NCBI GenBank assembly: GCA_963580285.1
Contig: OY757011.1
Location: 121,303,846 to 121,367,845, forward strand
Origin: Lucinisca nassula
Taxonomy: Eukaryota > Mollusca > Bivalvia > Lucinida > Lucinidae
Reading direction: 5' to 3'
DNA length: 64,000 bases
Both the position numbers and the translations under genes were made by a program. This document shows positions 10,821 to 21,227 of the stretch, piece by piece; the stretch's first letter is position 1; every line of letters starts with the position of its first letter. The notes under the pieces were generated by a model. The model worked only from the letters and a program-made list of their open reading frames with translations. It was not told the origin of the DNA and did not search any database.

Positions 10821-11033
10821 TTAACCCTTCTCTTGCTGAATATTCATTTTAGCCACACCCATCTCTGACTTTGAACCAATCAGATCACTTGATGTAATTT
10901 ATTGCTACAAATTCATAAACTGAATGCCAAACAGTGTAGATCCTGATCAGATGGCTTCTTCAGAAGCCATCTGATCTGGATCTACACTGTTTGCAAAGAC
11001 AGGGGTTGTCGTGAACAGCAAGATAGGAGTTAA
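10821..11033 (-). mobile_element. MITE-1, TTAA-flanked piggyBac-type MITE
   Basis: TTAA at both ends, inverted termini CCCTTCTCTTGCTG and CAGCAAGATAGG, and a central hairpin GTGTAGATCCTGATCAGATG against its complement. A TTAA duplication and termini starting CCCTT fit piggyBac-type non-autonomous elements. Confidence 0.8.
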
Positions 11034-11155
11034 CATTGGGAATAACTGAAATTTTCTAAATCAACTATGCTAACTGTGAAGATCAAGGTGGGACAGCTCA
11101 CAATGAGCCATCTCATCAGGATCTACACTATCACCCATTCTTTTAAAGATTTTAA

Positions 11156-11696
11156 AAGTGCATTATTGAGCTTTCGGTAAAAAATGCTTCCAAAAATAAA
11201 ATACATAGAGCCGGTATTTTTCTTAAAAACAATACAAATGAATGCATTTTATGCAAAAATGCGAACAATTATGATGACAGGTAAACGAGTTTGAGAGGGA
11301 TTCCCTAACTAGGTTTCGAACACTAGTTAGATCTATTTTTAGTTCGAGACAAAAATAGAATCCCCATATATGACTTTATGCGACATTCATTTTTGGCCTT
11401 GTTTGCTTAGGTCATGCTTGAATCGAAAAAAAAATATGACGCTGAAAATCATGCCATAAGTAACGACACTCAGAGACGATACTGTGGCCATGTATGTGTA
11501 AAGTGACAGATTTATTTTTAGAACAGAAATTCCGAACACATGTTCAGAGCGAAGGGTAAACACGAATCAAAACGACCATTTTCACAAAGTTCTGAAGCTG
11601 TATTTGGCTCCAAAAGTGTACACATGACAAAGGAGTATGCATTGAAGATAAAAACCAGAAAAAAAAATTTGAGACCCGGTAGCTCAATAATGCACC
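11156..11696. mobile_element. TIR element with TTTAA(A) borders, about 540 bp
   Basis: Left end GTGCATTATTGAGCTTTCGG and right end GGTAGCTCAATAATGCAC are inverted repeats, preceded and followed by TTTAA. No ORF inside. Border type resembles the element at 17177-17552. Confidence 0.65.
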
Positions 11697-11807
11697 TTTA
11701 ACTAAAACCCCTACTGGACGTGTCTAAATTCAAACTTGAAAGAGTCCATTTCATACACTCAGGAGTGTAATTGTTAAGGAATTGAAAAGTACAGTAAAAT
11801 TCCTATA

Positions 11808-12020
11808 TTAACCTTTCTCTTGCTGAATATTCATTGAAGCCACACCCATTTCTGTCTATCAACCAATCAGATTACTTGATGTAATTTATTCTTACAAATC
11901 CATAAACTGAATGTCAAACAGTGTAGATCCTGATCAGATGGCTTCTTCAGAAGCCATCTGATCTGGATCTACACTGTTTGCAAAGATAGGGGTTGTCGTG
12001 AACAGCAAGATTAGGGTTAA
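11808..12020 (-). mobile_element. MITE-1 in left arm of the inverted-repeat element
   Basis: TTAA borders at 11808-11811 and 12017-12020. The uninterrupted relative at 25340-25432 has a single TTAA at the matching spot, which confirms a TTAA duplication on insertion. Confidence 0.85.
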
Positions 12021-12268
12021 GACCACCTTTAGGACTGTTCAAAAGTAGTCTTTAAGACCACTTTTGAACAGTCCCAAAGGTGTTCTCTGACCAAAGACCA
12101 CCTTTAGGACTGTCCAAAAGTGGTCTTTAAGACCACTTTTGAGTGGTGAACAGTCCCATAGGTGTTCTCTGACCAGAGGACACAGTGTGCTGAAAACATA
12201 GAGGAAGAATAACTGAAACTTTCTAAATCAGCTTTTTATAGCAAAATTAGTCTCAATTTTTGGTGGTC

Positions 12269-12469
12269 TTAACCCTTATCTTGCTATTCACGACAACCCC
12301 TATCTTTGCAAACAGTGTAGATTCAGATCAGATGGCCATCTGATAAGGATCTACATTGTTTGGCATTTAGTTTATGAATTTGTAGCAATAAATTACATCA
12401 AGTAATTTGATTGGTTGATAGACAGAAGTGGGTGTGGTTTAAATGAATATTCAGCAAGATAAGGGTTAA
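12269..12469 (+). mobile_element. MITE-1 in right arm, opposite orientation
   Basis: TTAA borders at 12269-12272 and 12466-12469. It is the mirror image of the copy at 11808, with slight shortening of the hairpin loop. Confidence 0.85.
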
Positions 12470-12575
12470 TAGTGGAATTTTACTGTCCTTCTCAAAGGGA
12501 AATATATTCAGCTTCTTTTTGATTTGGATGAGAGGTGCTACTATAGCTCCAAATAAGGAGACGTTACAAAGATAA

Positions 12576-12749
12576 TTAACCCTTATCTTGCTGAATATTC
12601 ATTTAAGCCACACCCATTTCTGTCTATCAACGAATCAAATTACTTGATGTAATTTATTGCTACAAATTCATAAACTGAATGCCAAACAGTGTAGATCCTG
12701 ATCAGATGGCTTCTTCAGGGGTTGTCGTGAACAGCAAGATAAGGGTTGA
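12576..12749 (-). mobile_element. MITE-1 with one hairpin arm deleted
   Basis: Left TTAA intact, right end decayed to TTGA. The deletion removes the second arm of the central hairpin and leaves GGCTTCTTCAGGGGTTG at the junction. Confidence 0.8.
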
Positions 12750-12829
12750 GGGATATTTTTTTCTCATTTTTTGTTAGAAATATATGCTGTGAGTACTTGT
12801 TCAATGAATGGCTTCAAAGAGGCCATTCT

Positions 12830-14275
12830 AACAAGAGGGCCAAGATGGCAATCGCTCACCTGATTTAAGATATCACATAGCTTCTGAAAGTCATGTGGAT
12901 TACTGACAGTCACCTAAGCAACATTCCTATGATGATTGACTGACATTACCCCAAGGTGGCATTTCAAGCGAATTGTTGACATTTTTCTGTCTTTAGCTCA
13001 GGTGGCCACTTTGCTCATTGGAGTGCAATAGCTTTAGCTATTTTGGTAAAGGTGACTTAAGCAACATTCCTTTTATGTTTGAAAAAAATTGGCCCAAGGG
13101 GTATAGAAGGAGTTGTTGTTTAAAGAATGTTCTATTTTTAGCTCTAGGGGCCATCTTGTTCATCTAAGCAGAACTATTTTAGCTATTTTGGTAGTCGACA
13201 CCTTAGCAACCATTCTATGAAGTTTTATTAAAATTGGCCAAGATTGGTCAGGAGAAGTTGGCATTTAAAGCAAACTGTTGATGTTTTTATATTTTTAGCT
13301 CTGGTGGCCATCTTGCTAATCCGAGCAGAACTGTTTTAGCTATTTTGGTAGTGAGTCCCCTAAGCACCATTTGAATGAAATTGACCAGAGGGTATAAGAG
13401 GAGTTGCTTAAAGATTCTTCTATTCTTAGCTCTGGTGGTCATCTTGTTCAACCAAGCTGAACAATTTTACCTATTTTTGAAGGGGGTCACCTAAGTAACA
13501 TTCCTATAAAGTTTGATTGAAATTGGCCAAAGGGAACAGGAGGAGTTGGCATTTAAAGCAAATTGTTGACGTTTTTCCATTTTTAGCTCTGTTGGCCATC
13601 TTGTCCATTCAAGCAGAATGATTTTAGCTATTTAGGTAGAGGGTCACCTAAGTAACATTCCTATGATGTTTGATTGAAATTGGCCAAATGGTTCAGAAGG
13701 ACTTGGCATTCTAAGCCAATTGTTGACCTTTTTCTATTTTTAGCACTTGTGGCTATCTTGCTCATCGGAGTGTAACAGTTTTAGCTAGTTTGGTAGAGTG
13801 TCTCATAAGCAACATTCCAATGGAGTTTGAACGAAATTGGCCTGAAGGAGGAGTTGTCGTTTAAAGATTTTTCTATTTTCAGCTCTGGCAGCCATCTTGT
13901 TCATCCAAGGAGAACAATATTATCTATTTTGGTAAAGGGTCAAATGAGTAACATTCCATGAGGTTTGATTGAAATTGGCCTAATGGTTAAGGAGGAGTTG
14001 GCATTTAAAGCCAACTGTTGACTTTTTTTCTATTTTTAGCTCCTGTGGCCATCTTGCTCATTGCAGCAGAACTGTTTTAGCTAGTTTAGTATAGGGTCTC
14101 TTAAGCAACATTCCTATGAAGTTTGAATGAAATTGGCCCAAATGTGCAGGACGAGTTGTCATTTAAAGATTTTTCTATTTTTAGCTCTGGTGGCCAGTTG
14201 TTCATCCGAGCTGTACTATTTTAGCTATTTAGGTAGAGGGTCACCTAAGCAACATTCTTATGAAGTTTTTATTTG
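12830..14275 (+). mobile_element. Type-1 cassette, divergent internal array
   Basis: Head AACAAGAGGGCCAAGATGGC followed by CGCTCACCTGA. About nine irregular repeats (120-165 bp) follow, each with TTTTAGCTCTGGTGGCCATC. The same internal unit appears inverted at 40383-41098. The right end is not clear. No ORF. Confidence 0.75.
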
Positions 14276-14598
14276 CTGACATTAGGTTTTATACAGCTCA
14301 TGGTACTTTAATACTGCTTTAAGCAAATAGTTCACATTTTTTTAACAAAACAACTGAATAAAAAAGTTTGGAGATAAAAAAGTTTGGAGATAACTGTATT
14401 TAAAATTGTCATTTGGGGAAGAAAATTGTCAGTTTTACGGTTGTAAATTAAGGCAGTGCGTCAGCATTGCCGTAAAACTGCATTTTCGACCGTGAAACCG
14501 ACGATTTACCTCCCCAAATGACAACTTTGAATATAGTTATTCAATGCCGTGTATACATTCCCTTTAAAAATGTATTAACTTTGAGGCAATACACCCAC

Positions 14599-14706
14599 CT
14601 GTAGACTTTATAATGTCCTGTACATCTCCACTAATAGCTGTTGGATCTCCATTTATAACATCCAAGAAGAAATCAGGTGGATTGTTATGCTCCTGGCAAG
14701 GATAAC
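14599..14706 (-). CDS. ABCG2-like: ABCG2-like half-transporter, exon after the NBD core
   Basis: A TTTCAG acceptor and a GTGGGT donor bound 108 nt. With one base from the upstream exon the frame reads G-Y-P-C-Q-E-H-N-N-P-P-D-F-F-L-D-V-I-N-G-D, the conserved ABCG segment NNPADFFLD...NGD at the end of the nucleotide-binding domain. It enters and leaves at phase 1 and ends in a linker (D-V-Q-D-I-I-K-S-T). The downstream exon would be 10495-10524 or further left. Introns of 6,037 bp (upstream) and 4,074 bp (if the microexon is real) surround it. Confidence 0.9.
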
Positions 14707-14811
14707 CTGAAATGATATTGTCAGAGATATAGGTAATCTAGACAATCCCTAACCCATGCTGTCAAAAATTATATTTCAGTCAACCCTCTATATACATGTT
14801 CTGCCATTGGT

Positions 14812-15030
14812 TTAACCCATTTTGTACTGGAAACTCCAAAACAGGTAAATGGCAAACAGTGCAGGCCCAGATCAGACGCCGCAGAATGCGGCGTCTGATC
14901 AGGGCCTACACTATTTGCAAAAAGTTCAGCCATTTTCCAAATAAATTTGAAGAAATACAACCTGACATCCCTAAATTTACTCCTTCTATATATAAGTAAA
15001 AAAGATTCCATTTGGTACAAATAGGGTTAA
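14812..15030 (-). mobile_element. MITE-2, complete, TTAA-flanked
   Basis: TTAACCCATTTTGTACTGG at left, TTTGGTACAAATAGGGTTAA at right, and a central hairpin with GACGCCGCAGAATGCGGCGTC. The right end of this copy lies inside the 275-bp direct repeat. Confidence 0.85.
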
Positions 15031-15248
15031 ATGATAAACTCGTTAAAACGACAATTCCTTTGCTCCAGTCTTAACCTCAATTCTGATTGGTGCAGCCATC
15101 GTTTGAAAATTCCTATATTGAATACATACTTATAAAGAACTTTTAATCTAATACTCCAAGAAACAAAAATGTTATAAATATTTGTTAGAATCACCTGGGC
15201 AAGGCAAAGCAATTCTAAAAATTGTCTACAAAATTTGTTTCTTGGAGT
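14974..15248 (+). repeat. 275-bp direct repeat, left copy
   Basis: By eye identical to 20108-20382 (offset 5,134). It begins inside a MITE-2 and stops at the centre of a long hairpin. Both copies lie in one ABCG2-like intron. Confidence 0.92.
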
Positions 15249-15290
15249 CATTAAGCCTAAATGACTCCAAGAAACAAATTTTGTAGACAA
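15222..15290. repeat. Hairpin with 31-bp arms
   Basis: Arms 15222-15252 and 15260-15290 are perfectly complementary, with a 7-nt loop. Only the left arm, less its tip, is present in the duplicate at 20356-20382. Confidence 0.88.
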
Positions 15291-15526
15291 AGTACAGAGC
15301 TGACTTTTTGAGCATCTAAAATGAATTATGATATACTGTGCAAGTCCCGACATGACAAACACATGTACAAAAAACAAAAATACAAAAAAGAACGGCCCGA
15401 CCCTATTTGTTTTTAAAATAAAATACTAAAAAAAGTTTCTCCTACCTACCGACCTGTTTCAGCATGTTAGTAGAAACACAGCTATTTTTTACGCCTAATA
15501 GACACTATACCAGAGTGTATCTTATA
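15291..15526. repeat. Dispersed repeat related to 47620-47870
   Basis: Shares ACAGAGCTGACTTTTT, AAAATGAATTATGATATAC, ACATGTACAAAAAACAAAAAT and an AGTTTCTC...CAGCATG stretch with the right-hand region. Unknown family. Confidence 0.6.
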
Positions 15527-15577
15527 GCGTGATAGCTCAGTGGTTAGTGCAATTGCCTCTGATGCTAGAGGTCCCGG
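15527..15577 (+). mobile_element. SINE-C, 5' half (tRNA-like head) cut by an insertion
   Basis: The A box TAGCTCAGTGGT and an anticodon-arm-like GCCTCTGATGCTAGAGG lead to GTCCCGG, where the 3,989-bp element starts. The B box is on the other side at 19567. Confidence 0.85.
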
Positions 15578-15989
15578 TGTCATATAATATTTTGACCCGC
15601 CTAAAAAGTGACCCGCGGGTCATAATATTATGACCCGCGGGTCAATATATTATTATAATATTTTGACCCCCCCTATAATATTTTGACCCCCCTCCCTAAC
15701 TTCACAAAAGTTACATTTAAATGACCAAATATGGTGAGGTAACTGTTAAGCAGTAAAACTATGAAAATTGTGGTGGTTTTTCCTGCTGATTTTTACACTT
15801 GGGCAGTGTCTGAGGGGTGGGTAGGGATAGTTCTAGATCTGAAAATCTACAGCAAGAATAATGACTATAATATATAAGAAAGGGCAATCATGTTTAAAGG
15901 GAAATGGCTAAAAAGCAGCAAAAAAGATAAAAAAAATAACAGAAAAAAACCACATGACTAAAATGGTATTGAGAGAACCAGCCTATGCA

Positions 15990-17670
15990 TGTGGGGGGGG
16001 GGGGGTCAAATTATTATAGCTATAATAAAATGACCCACCCTTTTTATCTGTTATTGATATACTGCTATTTGAGTTCATTCAATTAATTAAACTTTTCATT
16101 GAATTAGATGGCTTGTAATACACTAGATTCAGTAAGGTTCAGTATGTGGGAGGGGTTGTAACTTAATGACTTGAAATAAGGGGGGGGGGGTCAAATTATT
16201 ATAGATATAATAAAATGACCCACCCTTACACAGTTAAATTAAAGCTTAAATTACTTTATATGGCTAGAAATAGACTATATTTAGTAAGGTTCAGTATGTG
16301 GGAGGGGTTGTTACTTAATGACTTGAAATTGGCGGGGGGGGGGGGGGGTCAAATTATTATAGCTATAATAAAATGACCCACCCTTACTATTTGTAATTAG
16401 TGTACTGGTATTTGAGTTCACACAGTTAAATTAAAACTTATATTGCTTTATATGGCTTGAAATAGACTATATTCAGTAAGGTTCAGTATGTAGGAGGGGT
16501 TGTTACTTAATGACTTGAAATTGGGGGGAGGGTCAAATTATTATAGCTATAATAAAATGACCCACCCTTATTATCTGTTATTGATATACTGGCATTTGAG
16601 TTCACTCAATAGATTAAACTTTTAATTGAATTAGATGGCTTGTAAAACACTAGATTCAGTAAGGTTCAGTATGTGGGAGGGGTTGTAACTTAATGACCTG
16701 AAATGGGGTTGGGGGGTCAACTTATTATAGCTATAATATAATGACCCACCCTTATCATCTGTTATTGATATGTTGGTATTTGAGTTCATTCAATTAATTA
16801 AACTTTTCATTGAATTAGATGGATTGCAGTACACTAGATTCAGTAAGGTTCACTGGTTCAGTATGTTGGAGGGATTGTAACTTAATGACTTTAAATGGGG
16901 GGGGGCAAATTATTATAGCTTTAATAATATGACCCACCCTTCCTATTTGTAATTAGTGTACTGGTATTTGAGTTCACAAGGTTAAATTAAAACTTAAATT
17001 GCTTTATATGGCTAGAAATAGACTAGATTCAGTAAGGTTCAGTAGTTGGGAGGGGTTGTTACTTAATGACTTGAAATTGAGGGGGGGTCAAATTTTTATA
17101 GCTATAATAAAATGACCCACCCTAATTATCTGTTATTGATATACTGGTATTTGAGTTCACTAAAAAAAATTAAACTTTTAAAGCTGCTGGCCCACAGCTC
17201 AATATCGAAAATATATTTTTTTTAAAAATCGCCTAAAACAGCTTATTGTTGAAGGAAATATAAAAAATAACGATCCAATGTTGAAATCTTAAGAAATTTT
17301 CCGTATATTTGTAATTAAATGTCTTCAAATCCAAAAGCGTTTGCAACGGTTTTGAACGTTTGTATATAAATGTGGCCTCTTCGTACCACACCACGCTAAA
17401 TCGTTATTTTCAAAGTGAAATATATATAAATTGTACGTAGATTATCCGATAATATTATGATCATTATATTTACTTATACACAGCCTTTCAAATACTACCT
17501 TTAGATTTTATTCCTATTTTTGACATGAAATCCGTGGGCTAGCAGCTTTAAATGAATGAGATGGCTTGTAATACACTAGATTCAGTATGTGGGAGGGGTT
17601 GTTACTTAATGACTTGAAATTTGGGGGGGGGGTCAAATTATTATAGCTATAATAAAATGACCCACCCTTT
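15990..17670 (+). repeat. Left array: G-run, palindrome, C-run units (about 8)
   Basis: Units at about 15995, 16180, 16331, 16521, 16700, 16896, 17080 and 17625. Each holds a run of 5-14 G, GTCAAATTATTATAG, CTATAATAAAATGACCC and ACCC. The core TATTATAGCTATAATA is a perfect 16-bp palindrome. Spacers (about 130-150 bp) are also repeated (GTTCAGTATGTGGGAGGGGT). Confidence 0.88.
17177..17552. mobile_element. Nested 376-bp TIR element with TTTAAA borders
   Basis: TTTAAAGCTGCTGGCCCAC at left and GTGGGCTAGCAGCTTTAAA at right are inverted repeats. It interrupts one unit of the left array, so it is younger than the array. No coding potential. Confidence 0.8.
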
Positions 17671-17799
17671 TTATCTGCTATTGATATACTGGTATTTGAG
17701 TTCAATATGCCCCTAACACCAACCTGTATTGCGATATGTATTCACCTATAAGTATACTGCAAAGATTCAATTGCTGTATCCCCTTTCTTGACATTTTGG

Positions 17800-17916
17800 T
17801 GATGTCATTTTATTGTAGGTGTATATTTTGACACCTCCCCTTCTTTCCCCATTAGTAGCAAGATTTCAACTTTCAAATATATGTCATTTTATCATTGGTA
17901 TATTTTGAACCCCCCC

Positions 17917-17947
<31 letters not shown>

Positions 17948-19360
17948 ATTTCATCAACAGTTCAACGTTCAATAGTCATGATTATCCTGTTGTTTTTAAT
18001 TAAGTTAATTAGAAATAATCTACTGCTATATCCCCTTTTCTTTACATTATTTTGAGTCCAATTCCTTGGTTGAAAAGGATACGTGGTGTGGGGGGTCATT
18101 TTATTATGGGTATAATATTTTGACCCCCCCTACATTTCATCAACAGTTCAACGTTCAATTGTCATGATTATCCTGTTGTTTTAACCAAGTTAATTAGAAA
18201 TAATCTACTGCTATATCCCCTTTTCTTTACATTATTTTGACTCCATGTCCTTTGTTGAACACCCCCCCCCTTCATTTCATCAACAGTTCAACATTCAGTT
18301 AATCCAGTTAATTAGAAATAATCTACTGCTATATCCCCTTTTCTTTACATTATTTTGAGTCCATTTCCTTGGTTGAAAAGGATACGTGGTGTGGGGGGTC
18401 ATTTTATTATGGGTATAATATTTTGACCCCCCCTACATTTCATCAACAGTTCAACGTTCAATTGCCATGATTATCCTGTTGTTTTAATCCAGTAAATTAG
18501 AAATAATCTACTGCTATATCCCCTTTTCTTTACATTATTTTGACTCCATGTCCTTTGTTGAAAAAGATACTGGTGGGGGGGGGGGGGGGCATTTTATTAT
18601 GAGTATAATATTTTGATCCCCCCCCCCTTCTAAGCAGCAACACCCATTTCAAATGAGAATATTATTCTTCATTATCTTGTTAAATGTGATATAATGATGA
18701 TAATGATATTATGATATTATTGTCCAGTACTTTGTAAATTGTAATGGGGGGGGGGGGGGGCATTTTATTATAGCTATAATATTTTGACCCCCCCCCCCCC
18801 CCCCTTTCTTGGCAGCAACACCCATTTCAAAAGAGAATATTATTCTGCATTAATTTTGTCAAATGTGAAATAATTTGTTGATATTATTGTCCATTATATT
18901 GAGTCCATTTCCTTTGTTGAAAAAGATACTTGGGGAGGGGGGGGGGGGGTCATTTTATTATGGGTATAATATTTTGACCCCCCCCCCCTTCTAAGCAGCA
19001 ACACCCATTTCAAAAGAGAATATTATTCTTCATTAGCTTGTTAAATGTGATATAATATGTTGTTTTATCCGTTTTCTTGACATGATATTATTGTCCAGTA
19101 CTTTGTAAATTGTACTGGGGGGGGGGGGGGGGTCATTTTATTATAGCTATAATATTTTGACCCCCCCCCCCCCCCCCCTTTCTTGGCAGCAACACCCATT
19201 TCAAAAGAGAATATTATTCTGCATTAATTTTGTCAAATGTGAAATAATCTGTTGATATTATTGTCCAGTACTATTATTTTGAGTCCATTCCCTTAAATGA
19301 AAAAAGATATGTATGGGGGGGGGGGGTCATTTTATTATAGCTATAATATTTTGACCCCCC
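17800..19360 (-). repeat. Right array: same unit, reversed orientation (about 7)
   Basis: Units at about 18090, 18390, 18575, 18745, 18933, 19118 and 19313: G-run, GTCATTTTATTATAGC (or GGGTATAATA variants), TATAATATTTTGACCC, C-run. Read on the minus strand they match the left array. Long poly-C/CA stretches occur at about 17911-17947. Some 60-100 bp spacers (AACACCCATTTCAAAAGAGA) are near-identical. Confidence 0.88.
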
Positions 19361-19566
19361 TACCCATGTTGTCAGATCTGAAATAGACTCCTTGCAATAC
19401 ACATTTCTTATCTTGTCAATACCTATTTATCGATAAAAGTCCACTTCTGATTTATTTTGCTGAAGTTTTAGGGGCGGGTCAAAATATTATAGGGGGGGTC
19501 AAAATATTACTGTAATATATTGACCCGCGGGTCAAAATATTACACGGGTCAAAATATTATCTGACA

Positions 19567-19838
19567 CCGGGTTCGATTCCCGGTAGCAGCGATAAAATTT
19601 CGGTGTCCGAACACGCTCCATTGGCATCATTAGCAGGGATGAATGTCATAAAGAGCACAGTACTTCGGATCGACACGTTAACTGGAGGCCCCCTGTGCAG
19701 GGAGAACCACCCCCTGTGCAAGTTAAAGAATCCTACTATTGTGTAGGCTTTCATCCTGCAAAACTAGCCTAGCATGTCCGCCTGGGCGTATGGTAGTATA
19801 TTGAAAGAAAGAAAAAAAGAAAGAAAGAAAGAAAGAAA
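19567..19838 (+). mobile_element. SINE-C, 3' part (B box, body, GAAA tail)
   Basis: Begins CCGGGTTCGATTCCCGG (B box GGTTCGATTCC). It continues through a body with ATCGACACGTTAACTGGAGG and ends in (GAAA)n at 19800-19838. Rejoining it with 15527-15577 gives one uninterrupted tRNA-derived SINE. The acceptor-stem sequence is decayed, so it is not a functional tRNA. Confidence 0.85.
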
Positions 19839-20107
19839 GGTAAGAGGTCTGCCCACGACAGGACTCTAGGGAACGGCCATCCTAGCTCATTGAGCATGTC
19901 GCTACATCTCCATTAACACAAAAATCAAACGGATACAGAGATGAAATAAAGGGTGAGGATTCGCTGAAATAACTGACGACTCCGCTATCGCATAACTAAC
20001 GGTTGTGCACGGTGGTTTGCAAATGTCATCATTGTGCAAATGTCATTATGATGTAGCCGGTGCACTGGTAAACAACGACTCAGGAAACCGTATTAGGTTT
20101 TGAATTG

Positions 20108-20382
20108 AATTTACTCCTTCTATATATAAGTAAAAAAGATTCCATTTGGTACAAATAGGGTTAAATGATAAACTCGTTAAAACGACAATTCCTTTGCTCC
20201 AGTCTTAACCTCAATTCTGATTGGTGCAGCCATCGTTTGAAAATTCCTATATTGAATACATACTTATAAAGAACTTTTAATCTAATACTCCAAGAAACAA
20301 AAATGTTATAAATATTTGTTAGAATCACCTGGGCAAGGCAAAGCAATTCTAAAAATTGTCTACAAAATTTGTTTCTTGGAGT
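20108..20382 (+). repeat. 275-bp direct repeat, right copy
   Basis: Matches 14974-15248 without a difference that I can see. It starts part-way through MITE-2 sequence (no left MITE end) and stops at the tip of the hairpin present only in the left copy. It is therefore the derived copy. Confidence 0.92.
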
Positions 20383-20743
20383 GATTAAGGGGAGAAGGCC
20401 CTTTATGACCTATCGTACTCCTTATTGGGATTCTTTACAATGGCAAATTTTTCATAACGGCAAACTGCTAAGAAACAAATACTATCGCGATAAAGAAGGT
20501 CCTCTGAACTATTTTGTGGAGAAATAAGAAAATATCAGAACTTTTCAGTTGAAAAAAAAAGTGTGTTATCAGGAGCTATGCCCAGATGTCTATAAGCAGC
20601 AGAGGCTCTGGCGAGTCTGTGCTTATGCACAGGCTCTTCTGAGTCTTTACTGGATGTCTATGCAGTAAGTACCCTTTTCCAATGAGTTGGCTTTCATTAA
20701 GTTTGTCAAGCCCTGTCTGGTTTGCTAAAATAAAAATACCAAC
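20383..20743. other. Intronic, no gene seen
   Basis: Unique-looking sequence between the direct repeat and the exon at 20744. Nothing recognised. Confidence 0.4.
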
Positions 20744-20895
20744 CTAATGACAGGAAGAAGTCTAGAGATTCATCTGATGGACCGTGATACACCACCTCTC
20801 CTAAGGACAACAACATCAAGCTGTCAAACAGTCGAAATATGGTAAACCTCGGCTGATGAATACTGAACACGATTGTCCTTCCACGCATTGACAGC
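20744..20895 (-). CDS. ABCG2-like: ABCG2-like half-transporter, H-loop exon
   Basis: A CTTACAG acceptor and a GTTGGT donor bound 152 nt. Frame: (Q)L-S-M-R-G-R-T-I-V-F-S-I-H-Q-P-R, then F-T-I-F-R-L-F-D-S-L and Y-H-G-P. This is the H-loop (SIHQPR) and D-loop-downstream region typical of ABCG nucleotide-binding domains. The H-loop histidine is present. It enters at phase 2 (completing a Gln codon with the upstream exon) and leaves at phase 1 (completing Gly at the next). Reading on into the intron gives a short tail and a stop, so the splice is needed. Confidence 0.93.
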
Positions 20896-21227
20896 CTGTA
20901 AGATACATGGCACACAAAACTATGCATAAACCTTTCTGTAGCTCCCTTCATCATTATAAAGTCTTGGATATAACACATTTTAAAGATGGATCCGAAAAAT
21001 GTGCAGATTTTTTATGTTGTTAACTTTTCAATATGATCTACACATTTTTGTATGGCTATAACATTGGCTGTGCTGTGTGTCTTTGATTAAGGAAAAGAAA
21101 TGTTTTTCTCAATACATGTAATATATTTAGAATAAGCCCAATACTACTGAGTTAGATCAGATGAATCACAATTGCATCCCATGAACAAGTCCATGAAATG
21201 AACACCCCACTAAACCCCACTTTAAAT

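Larger units (their letters stand above)
11790..12486. mobile_element. Inverted-repeat element carrying a MITE-1 in each arm
   Basis: The outer ends ACAGTAAAATTCCTATA and its complement (GGAATTTTACTGT, ending at about 12486) enclose repeats of AGTGGTCTTTAAGACCACTT. Each arm is interrupted by a MITE-1 at the equivalent TTAA. A related copy without a MITE sits at 25340-25432. Confidence 0.7.
15578..19566. mobile_element. Ginger-like non-autonomous TIR element built of palindrome arrays
   Basis: CCGG lies at 15574-15577 and again at 19567-19570. Removing the segment with one CCGG restores a continuous SINE T-arm. Termini are TGTCATATAATATTTTGACC on the left and TGTCAGATAATATTTTGACC on the reversed right end. 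Similarity continues for about 100 bp with one rearranged block. A 4-bp duplication and TGTNR termini are what I know of Ginger/Tdd transposons, hence the name. No ORF of transposase length exists inside. The interior is two opposed arrays of G-run/palindrome/C-run units. The alternative is an unknown fold-back element. Confidence 0.7.

Noticed and set aside
20161..20346. Identical peptides at two sites (starting MLCLAQVILTN) as a duplicated gene
   Set aside because: Both lie in the 275-bp direct repeat, cross a MITE end, and show no coding features.
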